From Candidatus Aminicenantota bacterium (GTDB lineage: Bacteria; Acidobacteriota; Aminicenantia; Aminicenantales; Aminicenantaceae): a DNA stretch of 64,000 nt. Shown here one piece after another: positions 36,281-43,630 of the stretch. The notes beneath the pieces were generated by a model that had not been told where the DNA came from, did no database searches, and saw only the letters and a list, made by a program, of their open reading frames with translations. The stretch covers positions 713,206 through 777,205 of the forward strand of contig CP070825.1 in assembly GCA_020344415.1 (NCBI GenBank), given 5' to 3'. Both the position numbers and the translations under genes were made by a program. The first letter of the stretch is position 1; each line of letters starts with the position of its first letter.

Positions 36281-36877
36281 ATGAAGGGCCCTGATTTCGA
36301 AAAGGCAAAGCAGTACGCGCTCAAACGTTTGGAGCAGGAGTTGCCCGTCGCATTGACCTATCATTCGATGGTACACACGCGGGATGATGTAATACCTTCA
36401 ATAGAGCGATTAGCTGCAATGGAAGGTATTGAAGGAGAGGAGTTATTATTATTGCGAACCGCTGCCTGGTATCATGATATTGGTTTTATCGAGCAGCTCG
36501 ATGACCACGAATGCGCTAGTGTACGAATGGCGGGTGAGATATTGCCGGGTTTCGGATATGCTCCAGCACAAATTCGAGTGATCAGTGGCATAATCTTAGC
36601 TACAAAATTGCCCCAATCGCCAAATACTCTGCTTGAAAAAATCATGGCAGATGCAGATATTGATTCACTGGGTCGGGAGGATTTCCTGACTCAGAGCGAT
36701 CGATTACGTGCCGAACTCGTAGCTCTTGGAAATGTCCAAACAGATGAAGAATGGTATCGAGGGCAAATCGATTTCTTGGAATCACATTCTTATTTTACGG
36801 ATTCCGCAAAGACTCTTCGCAGCGCAGGAAAAGACCTCAATATCCAGAAGTTACGTAAGCTGCTCGCAGAAACTTAG
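36281..36877 (+). CDS. HD-domain phosphohydrolase
   Basis: 198 residues. HD metal-binding pattern: TYHSMVHTRDDV, AWYHDIGF (the His-Asp pair) and MADADIDSLG. Such small HD proteins hydrolyse nucleotide phosphates or cyclic nucleotides; the specificity of this one is unknown. An AAGGA lies ten bases before the ATG. Its nearness to the cyclase/CNB block at 37-43 kb is noted but proves nothing. Confidence 0.85.
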   Translation: MKGPDFEKAKQYALKRLEQELPVALTYHSMVHTRDDVIPSIERLAAMEGIEGEELLLLRTAAWYHDIGFIEQLDDHECASVRMAGEILPGFGYAPAQIRVISGIILATKLPQSPNTLLEKIMADADIDSLGREDFLTQSDRLRAELVALGNVQTDEEWYRGQIDFLESHSYFTDSAKTLRSAGKDLNIQKLRKLLAET

Positions 36878-36983
36878 CACCTGGGCCTACTCTTTTTTCC
36901 ATTTTTAACTGAGTACACAATTATTCTAAATATTTCATATTGTATATATTATCTACAAATTCTATGAATTCTATGAAATCTAT

Positions 36984-37013
36984 TTGACACATAGAGTTTA
37001 CCTGTGCTATAAG
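36984..37013 (+). promoter_or_regulatory. sigma-70-like promoter for the FAD oxidoreductase/CNB unit
   Basis: TTGACA at 36984-36989 and TATAAG at 37008-37013, spacer 18 bases. It implies a leader of about 140 bases before the GTG at 37158. The only other content of this gap is AT-rich sequence. Confidence 0.5.
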
Positions 37014-37157
37014 CATAAATCTTTAAACTAGAAGTATTATCTAACATTTAATCCGGTTTGTTTACCAGATTATCAAGATAGCTTCGATCACTTGTGCTGA
37101 CATTTCACCTCGAATGTGCTGCAGCTAGACAGATATTCAAAATGAATAAGAAATGGA

Positions 37158-38573
37158 GTGAATTTGCAAATTCGTAAGAAAAACAAGTTCTTCAGGCGAA
37201 AGAACGAACCAGAGTTCAGCTTCGGATTATCAAAACTCAAGCTGGACGACAAATCTCAAATAGCGGTTATTGGAGGCGGACCAGCCGGCTCTTTTTTTAG
37301 CTACTTTCTCCTTAATATAGCTTCCAGGGTCGATTTAGAGCTTGACGTTGATATTTTCGAATCCCGCGATTTTTCTGCTGTCGCCCCTGCTGGCTGCAAT
37401 ATGTGCGGAGGGATTATCTCTGAGAATCAGGTGCAACATATGGCCGCAGAAGGAATTAACCTCCCACCCGTTGTTATACAAAGGGGTATTGAATCCTATG
37501 CTGTACACATGGATGTCGGCGAGGTCAAAATTGAAACGCCTCTCCAGGAAAAAAGGATTGCAGCCGTGCATAGAGGGGCAGGCCCAAGAGATATGAAGGA
37601 GATAAAGTGGAGAAGCTTTGATGACTTTTTACAGGGATTGGCCAGGGATAAAGGTGCAAATGTCATACGCGGCCGTGTAAAAGAAATCAGTTGGATAAAT
37701 GAGCGTCCTTGGATCAAAACAGCGGATGGATTCCAGAAAGATTATGATCTGTTGGTTGTTGCAACGGGAGTAAACTCTTCTACTTCGAACCTTTTCCAGG
37801 AAAAAGGGTATTGTCCGCCCAAAACAACAAAAGCATTCATCTGTGAATACTACATGGAGAATAAGATGATAGAAGATTGCCTGGGAAACTCTATGCATGC
37901 TTTTCTTCTTAATCAACCACGGGTGGAATTCGCGGCCTTTATTCCCAAAGGCGATTATACGACTGTATGCATGTTGGGCAAGGAAATAGATAAAGAACTT
38001 GTCGAGTCTTTTTTGGAGAACCCTGAGGTGAAGGGTTTTATGCCTCCAGATTTGGACCTTAAGCAGAAGTCATGCCAGTGTTATCCCCGCATTAATATCA
38101 AGGGATCCAAGAAGCCTTTTTCCGACCGGGTTATTTTTATCGGAGACTGTGGAGTAAGTAGGTTGTATAAGGATGGTATAGGAGCCGCCTTCCGTACTGC
38201 TAAAGCTGCGGCGACGACTGTCATTTTTAGAGGCATCTCGGCTGATGACTTCAAGAAGATTTACTGGCCTATCTGCCAAAAGATTGATCGAGACAACAAA
38301 ATTGGAAAGATGATTTTTTTTGGTGTCAGCCAGATTAAGAAGTTCCGTTTTGCTAGGCGCGCCATCTTGCGCATGGTTATCAAGGAACAAAAGAAGGCAG
38401 GAGCCCGTAGGCGCATGAGCATGGCCTTATGGGATATGTTAACAGGAAGTGCACCCTATTCAGAAGTGTTGTTGCACATGCTCCATCCTTTTTTTCTAGG
38501 CCGCCTTTTCTGGAGTATGGCTTGTGAAATCTGGCCTTTTAGAAGGAGAGCACTCAGAAGGGAGAATCCATGA
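37158..38573 (+). CDS. FAD-dependent oxidoreductase (geranylgeranyl reductase-like)
   Basis: 471 residues from GTG (weak SD). The Rossmann motif AVIGGGPAGSFFSYFLL sits at about 35-52 after a basic N-terminus; CNMCGGIIS has two Cys near the flavin; VVATGVNSS and VIFIGDCGVSRLYKDGIGAAFRTAKAAA are the second FAD-contact motifs. The layout resembles the geranylgeranyl reductase/FixC-like flavoprotein group, which reduces isoprenoid or quinone-like lipids. The stop overlaps the CNB gene start by four bases (ATGA), so the two are coupled. Confidence 0.82.
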   Translation: MNLQIRKKNKFFRRKNEPEFSFGLSKLKLDDKSQIAVIGGGPAGSFFSYFLLNIASRVDLELDVDIFESRDFSAVAPAGCNMCGGIISENQVQHMAAEGINLPPVVIQRGIESYAVHMDVGEVKIETPLQEKRIAAVHRGAGPRDMKEIKWRSFDDFLQGLARDKGANVIRGRVKEISWINERPWIKTADGFQKDYDLLVVATGVNSSTSNLFQEKGYCPPKTTKAFICEYYMENKMIEDCLGNSMHAFLLNQPRVEFAAFIPKGDYTTVCMLGKEIDKELVESFLENPEVKGFMPPDLDLKQKSCQCYPRINIKGSKKPFSDRVIFIGDCGVSRLYKDGIGAAFRTAKAAATTVIFRGISADDFKKIYWPICQKIDRDNKIGKMIFFGVSQIKKFRFARRAILRMVIKEQKKAGARRRMSMALWDMLTGSAPYSEVLLHMLHPFFLGRLFWSMACEIWPFRRRALRRENP

Positions 38574-38935
38574 ACAAAAATGATTTGGGAAAAATATACA
38601 GCGGCGGAGAAAGCATAATCCGCCAGGGAGATCCCGGAGATTGTATGTATGTAATCCAGGAAGGCAAAGCTGAAGTCTTTAGAGAGAACAAGGGCAAAGA
38701 AGTTCGGCTGGCAATTCTTGGCGAAGAAGATTTCTTTGGCGAGATGGCAATTTTTGATCATGAGCTCCGCTCAGCCAATGTACGCGCTGTGGATGAAGTG
38801 AGAGTTCTTACGGTTGATAAACGAACCTTTCTTAAAAGGATTATTGAAGATCCTTCTTTAGCTTTTCGCATCGTAGAGAAAATGTCACGCCGTATCCGCG
38901 AGCTGAACGCTGAGGTTGCTCGGTTGAAGACTTAA
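38570..38935 (+). CDS. stand-alone cyclic nucleotide-binding (CNB/Crp-like) domain protein
   Basis: 121 residues, no HTH. The phosphate-binding cassette reads FFGEMAIFDHELRSANVRA and keeps the Glu and Arg (in RSA) that contact the cyclic phosphate and ribose in cAMP-binding proteins, so ligand binding is plausible. As a single domain it must act on a partner; translation is coupled to the upstream FAD oxidoreductase. A class III cyclase gene follows 215 bases downstream. Confidence 0.9.
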   Translation: MNKNDLGKIYSGGESIIRQGDPGDCMYVIQEGKAEVFRENKGKEVRLAILGEEDFFGEMAIFDHELRSANVRAVDEVRVLTVDKRTFLKRIIEDPSLAFRIVEKMSRRIRELNAEVARLKT

Positions 38936-38967
38936 GGCTAATAGGTTTTAATATTTCTCATTCCTTT

Positions 38968-39000
38968 CCACACCGCGTCGCTTCCGCCCGCAATGACAGG
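38968..39000. repeat. TCATTGCGGG-type repeat fragment
   Basis: TCGCTTCCGCCCGCAATGACAG is one arm of the palindromic core family. Solo copy between the CNB and cyclase genes. Confidence 0.55.
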
Positions 39001-39150
39001 TTATTATAGTATTTCATCAGATAATTTATATTTCATCGTGCGATTTTGTGGTATAGCCCATCATAAGAAAGGAATATTAGGAAATATATAATAGACATCT
39101 AGACAAGGCAGCGCCTATTCTGCTATTTTTCTAATCGAAGGAAAGAAGTC

Positions 39151-40833
39151 ATGGTGCATATCAGGATCGTCACACATGATAATCAAAGCTATAATTTTCC
39201 GATTGTCAAAGATGAGGTGACCATCGGTCGCGGTAAAGATAACGATATTACGCTCTCTGATCCAAGAGTTTCAACTAACCATGCAAAAATAACCAAGGAA
39301 GAAGAGGGGTATTTCTTGAAAGACCTTGGGAGTCACAATGGGACAAGGGTCAACGAAAAATTTATCCAGAAGCTCTCATTGGAACATAATGATGAGATAA
39401 GAATAGGCAGGAACAGGCTGACATATTTGACCAAGGAAGAAACATCTCCTTCAATTGCTAAAGCTCTGGTTATGGAGATGGATACCGATTACGAAAAATG
39501 GCAGCAGCGAACAGTGAAAATCAATCCGGAAGAGAGCCGTCAGAAGGATTCACACTCCTTGTTGATTTCGTCAGAATCTGTGAAAGGTCCTTTGAAACAG
39601 GCCGTTTCGACTATTTCAAAAAAGAAAAGCTTGCAAAAAAGAGCTGAAACGGAATCTATTCCCCTAGAGAGGGCGAATAAGGCACTCTTTGTTTTGTACG
39701 AGATTAGCAGACAGTTGAATTCTATCCATGATTTTAATGAGCTCCTGAAGAAAATAATGGATTTCATTTTTATGGTTATAGATGCTGACTACGGCTTCTT
39801 GATTCTTACGGATGATGAAAAAAGCGATCAATTCATTCCCGTAGTTGTCAAATACAAAGATGAGAGAGTAGAGAGCGAGGGAGAGATAAAAGCGAGTCGC
39901 ACTATCATCAATAGGGTCATCAAGGACAAGGTTGCCCTTCTTACCTCCAATGCCATGGCCGATCCGAGATTCAATTATGCCCAGAGCCTGGTTGGCCAAA
40001 AAATCCGGTCTGCCATGTGTGTGCCTCTTTGGAAGAGAGAAAAAATCATAGGAGTCATTCAGTTAGACAGCGTAAGGCATGATAACCAATTTACAGACGG
40101 TGACCTAGAGCTCCTCAAGACCATAGGCTGTCAGATGGCCATGATACTTGAGCAGGCGAGCCTCAATGAGAAAATCCGTGAAGAGGAACGAATGAGGAAT
40201 AGACTGGAGAGATTCCACTCGCCTCAGGTTATAGACGAGATATTAAAATCGAGCCAGGAAGCCAAAGAAGACATCATAGAAGCTAAAGATTTGAAGGCCA
40301 CTATCCTTTTTACAGATATTATAGGATTCACAGGTCTTTCTGAGAAGATGCAGCCTCGCGACATAAACATGCTTTTAAATCAATATTTTTCGAGGATGAC
40401 TGATATTATTTTCGAATATGATGGGACATTGGATAAATATATAGGGGACAGCCTGATGGCTGTTTTCGGAGCACCCATTGAAAAGAGCGACGATGCTGAA
40501 AGAGCTGTCTCTGCAGCCCTCAGGATGAGACGGGAATTGGCAGATATGATGAGCGAGGCAGGGAGAAGTGAAAAGATCGAAATACGTATAGGCATAAATA
40601 CGGGTCATGTCGTAGCGGGAAACATTGGCTCACCCAAACGGATGGAGTACACGGTAATCGGGAATCCCGTGAATGTTGCTTCGAGATTAGAATCGCTCGC
40701 TCAGCCTAATCAAATCATCATCGGAGAAGAGACATACAAACAAATAAAGGGCAAATTTAAGATCAAGAAAATCGGTCCCCAAAAGCTTCGGGGGAAAAGC
40801 GAAGAGATTATTGCCTATGAAGTTCTAGATTAA
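39151..40833 (+). CDS. FHA-GAF-class III adenylate/guanylate cyclase
   Basis: 560 residues. FHA domain about 1-95 (VTIGRGKDNDITLSDPRVST, LGSHNGTRV), which reads phosphothreonine; linker; GAF domain about 185-335 (ADYGFLILTDDEKSD, MCVPLWKREKIIGVIQLDS); cyclase domain about 370-560 with metal Asp in ILFTDIIGF and YIGDSLMAVFG, base/substrate residues in KRMEYTVIGNPVN and transition-state Asn/Arg in NVASRLE. The Lys and Thr at the specificity positions favour ATP, giving cAMP. The SD is AAGGAAAG. The TAA overlaps a family B element, and the convergent neighbour is the CNB-acetate kinase-PduL fusion. Confidence 0.93.
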   Translation: MVHIRIVTHDNQSYNFPIVKDEVTIGRGKDNDITLSDPRVSTNHAKITKEEEGYFLKDLGSHNGTRVNEKFIQKLSLEHNDEIRIGRNRLTYLTKEETSPSIAKALVMEMDTDYEKWQQRTVKINPEESRQKDSHSLLISSESVKGPLKQAVSTISKKKSLQKRAETESIPLERANKALFVLYEISRQLNSIHDFNELLKKIMDFIFMVIDADYGFLILTDDEKSDQFIPVVVKYKDERVESEGEIKASRTIINRVIKDKVALLTSNAMADPRFNYAQSLVGQKIRSAMCVPLWKREKIIGVIQLDSVRHDNQFTDGDLELLKTIGCQMAMILEQASLNEKIREEERMRNRLERFHSPQVIDEILKSSQEAKEDIIEAKDLKATILFTDIIGFTGLSEKMQPRDINMLLNQYFSRMTDIIFEYDGTLDKYIGDSLMAVFGAPIEKSDDAERAVSAALRMRRELADMMSEAGRSEKIEIRIGINTGHVVAGNIGSPKRMEYTVIGNPVNVASRLESLAQPNQIIIGEETYKQIKGKFKIKKIGPQKLRGKSEEIIAYEVLD

Positions 40834-41040
40834 AAAAGGGGACAGGCTACTTTTTCCCTTCTGTCATTGCGGGCAAACCAAAGGTTGCGTGGCAATCCTC
40901 TGTTGCGAGCGGAGCGTGGCAATCTCAACGTTTATAGGGGATTGCTTCGTCATTTCATTCCTCGCAATGACAATTATTCGCAATGACAATTATTCGCAAT
41001 GACAATTATTAATGTTAAAAAGTAGCCTGTCCCCTTTTTT
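40833..41040. mobile_element. family B element wedged between convergent genes
   Basis: The left arm GGGGACAGGCTACTTTTT begins in the A-run of the cyclase stop codon; the right arm AAAAAGTAGCCTGTCCCC ends next to the TTA that is the stop of the opposite gene. The core holds TTGCGAGCGGAGCGTGGCAA and a 16-bp unit, CGCAATGACAATTATT, repeated three times head to tail (40963-41010). Outer arms with flanking A/T runs could terminate transcription from both sides. Confidence 0.85.
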
Positions 41041-43362
41041 TTATCTTCGGTCCTGAATACCTATAAGCGTTCCTTCCATACCCGTGATGAGACTGGCGGC
41101 ATTAGCCTCATCTGTGTCGATATGCATGCTCAATCGAAAATCAGGGTGAACCCGTACCAAGACATCACCAAAGACCAAAGTCCGCTCTCCTTTAACCTCG
41201 ATTCTGACAATATCGCGATCCTTTAATCCAAAGGATAGGGCATCCTCTGGCGACATGTGAATATGACGAGCGGCGCAGATAACCCCATTTAGGATGTGGG
41301 AAGGTCCCTTTAAGCCTTCTAGTGTAATTCCAGGGCTTCCTTTAAGATCGCCAGATGCACGAATAGGAGCCTTGATCCCCAATTTGAATTCTTCTGTCAT
41401 AGAGATTTCAACCTGGCTTTCCTTTCGTTCAGGACCGAGGACCCTCACTCGTTCGACCCTGCCTTTGGGACCTATGAGGTTTACTGTTTCTTCGCATGCA
41501 AACTGGCCGGGCTGGGAAAGGTCAGACCGATGACTTAATTGACTTGTTGGTCCGAAAAGCCCATCGATTTCTTTTCTTGATAAATGAACATGGTGAGCAG
41601 ATACTTCGATAGGAATCTTTTTTTCCTCTTGGCTTTTTATTACGTTTGAAACATCTTGGTATCCAAGAGTGCGGACAGTCTCTCGGGCAATCATTCTCCC
41701 TTCGTTGGTGGGAATAACCAGCACTTTTACCTGAGAAAGTGGATCTGAGATGTCTCCCACCTCTCCTGGACCAGGTGAGGTTGTTTTGTTAGCTAGCATA
41801 TCCACACGGATACCCATATAAGATAACTCCTGACATGCGAGGCTCCTGACCCACGCACTGCCTTCACCAATGCCTGCTGTGAATACCAAGGCGTCCAATC
41901 CTCCCAGGGCAGCCGTGTATGCGCCAATATACTTCCGAATACGATAGCAAAATGAGTCTATAGCAAGTAAAGCCTTTTCATCTCCTTTACTAGCTGCATC
42001 TTCAATCATACGCAAGTCACTGGATATCCCAGAGAGGCCCTTTAATCCGCTCTCACGATTCAGGAAATCGTCTACTTCCTGGATGGACAATTCTTTTTCT
42101 CTGCAGAGGTGCATAACAACTGATGGATCGAGATCACCGCACCTAGTTCCCATAATCAGTCCCTCCAAGGGAGTTAATCCCATACTTGTATCCACTGACC
42201 GGCCGTGATCAATAGCGCAGAGGGAGGCTCCATTCCCTAGGTGACAGGTGATAATCTTCAGTTCGCGAAAATTGCGCTTTAAGTAAGTAGCAGCCTGAAG
42301 TGCAACATAATTATGAGAAATGCCATGGAAGCCGTACCGCCGGATGCGGTCTTTTTTATAAGAGTCATAAGGAAGTCCGTAGATAAAGGCATGCGGCGGC
42401 ATCTTCTGATGAAAGCCAGTATCAAAAACAGCAACTTGCGGCACCTCAGGCATGAGTTTGATGCTTTCCTTGATTGCCATCAGGTTTGGCGGATTATGAA
42501 GCGGCGCCAAACTCGATAATTTATCAATATCTTTAATCACACGTTCATCGATGATGACAGCGCTACCGTACTTCTCACCTCCATGTACTACCCGATGCCC
42601 CACTGCGCTGAGTTCCTCGAGGTCTCTAATGGCGCCACTCTTGGGATCAACTAGCAGATTGACGACAGCCCCAAATGCTTCTTCGTAGCCAATCGAGCCG
42701 AGTTCTTTTGTAACCTTACCTTCTTTTGTTGAAGAAATAAGGCAGGAACCCTCAAGGCCGATCCTTTCAACCATTCCCTCAAGATTATTCATCTCTTCAG
42801 CAGTGTCAAAGTAATTGAATTTCAGGGAGGAACTGCCACAGTTTATGACCAATATTTTCATAGGGCTTGCAGGAGACAGCTCTAGCCCGTATGGGTCCTT
42901 GACGCTTTGCCAAGCGTCTTCAACACGGATCTGCTCTTCTTCGTTTTGTTGGCGATTTTTTAGCCTGTCGGTTACAGTTTTTGCAATAATCTTCACAGCA
43001 TCGGGATTAACAGCAACAACAGTCGTGAACGCATCCTGTGGAACTAGAAGGAGCTCGCATTTTTCAATAGCGATAACATCAGCACTTGTGGGTTCTCCAG
43101 TTAGGAGCGACATTTCTCCAAGGAAGTCGCCTTTTTCCAGTAAACCGAGCCGGATCTGCTCTCCTGTTTTACTGGTAACGACAGCTTCCGCTTCCCCCTC
43201 CAGGATTATTCCAAGAAACCTTCCTGGTTGGCCGAAATTGATAATAGCCTCCTGTGGAGCAAAGTTTTTTACATGACTTTTTTCTATTAACTTTTTCAAT
43301 TCTGAGGGGAGAAAACTTTTGAAGAGCGGCAATTCCTTTAGAAACTTTTCGATATGGTCCAT
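41041..43362 (-). CDS. trifunctional fusion: CNB domain - acetate kinase - PduL phosphotransacylase
   Basis: 773 residues from the ATG at 43360-43362 with GAGGAGG upstream (the frame opens at 43455). Residues 1-140: CNB domain (LGEMSLLTGEPTSADV; the usual phosphate-binding Arg is Thr here). Residues 168-570: full acetate kinase, MKILVINCGSSSLKF, catalytic Arg257 (GHRVVHGG), Asp314 (FDTGFH), His374 (HLGNGAS), Arg407 (GTRCGD), Glu554 (NEG). Residues 583-773: full PduL-type phosphate acyltransferase with zinc His sites SAHHVHLS (590-593) and ARHIHMS (700-702) and MHIDTDEAN (747). Together: acyl-CoA plus phosphate to acyl phosphate to acetate plus ATP, on one chain with a ligand-sensing domain. 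AckA and PduL are normally separate proteins. The neighbour is a class III cyclase. Confidence 0.95.
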   Translation of the reverse strand: MDHIEKFLKELPLFKSFLPSELKKLIEKSHVKNFAPQEAIINFGQPGRFLGIILEGEAEAVVTSKTGEQIRLGLLEKGDFLGEMSLLTGEPTSADVIAIEKCELLLVPQDAFTTVVAVNPDAVKIIAKTVTDRLKNRQQNEEEQIRVEDAWQSVKDPYGLELSPASPMKILVINCGSSSLKFNYFDTAEEMNNLEGMVERIGLEGSCLISSTKEGKVTKELGSIGYEEAFGAVVNLLVDPKSGAIRDLEELSAVGHRVVHGGEKYGSAVIIDERVIKDIDKLSSLAPLHNPPNLMAIKESIKLMPEVPQVAVFDTGFHQKMPPHAFIYGLPYDSYKKDRIRRYGFHGISHNYVALQAATYLKRNFRELKIITCHLGNGASLCAIDHGRSVDTSMGLTPLEGLIMGTRCGDLDPSVVMHLCREKELSIQEVDDFLNRESGLKGLSGISSDLRMIEDAASKGDEKALLAIDSFCYRIRKYIGAYTAALGGLDALVFTAGIGEGSAWVRSLACQELSYMGIRVDMLANKTTSPGPGEVGDISDPLSQVKVLVIPTNEGRMIARETVRTLGYQDVSNVIKSQEEKKIPIEVSAHHVHLSRKEIDGLFGPTSQLSHRSDLSQPGQFACEETVNLIGPKGRVERVRVLGPERKESQVEISMTEEFKLGIKAPIRASGDLKGSPGITLEGLKGPSHILNGVICAARHIHMSPEDALSFGLKDRDIVRIEVKGERTLVFGDVLVRVHPDFRLSMHIDTDEANAASLITGMEGTLIGIQDRR

Positions 43363-43434
43363 TGTTCTTTTTCCTCCTCTCCCGGTGACCATTTGTTGGA
43401 TCTGGATTATATTAATTAAAAGTAAAATCCTACA

Positions 43435-43462
43435 AAAATAGCTTTCTAAAAACAAGAGTCAA
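43435..43462 (-). promoter_or_regulatory. possible promoter of the acetate kinase fusion gene
   Basis: On the minus strand TTGACT (43462-43457), 16 bases, then TATTTT (43440-43435). It gives a leader of roughly 65 bases. The -10 is weak. Confidence 0.35.
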
Positions 43463-43630
43463 CTTAATTCAAGTTAAATTTTATTGTATTTACCTGAACC
43501 TTTTATGGATATTTGGCGTCTAATTATTAAGAACACGACGGGTCTTTGTGTTTCCATTTCTATCACAGGTGAAAAAAAGATAGGATTAAATAAGCACACT
43601 TTCTGAGTCTATAATTATGAGGGAGGAGAG

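Noticed and set aside
40963..41010. CRISPR-like array
   Set aside because: The three 16-bp units are adjacent with no spacers, and no cas gene is present.
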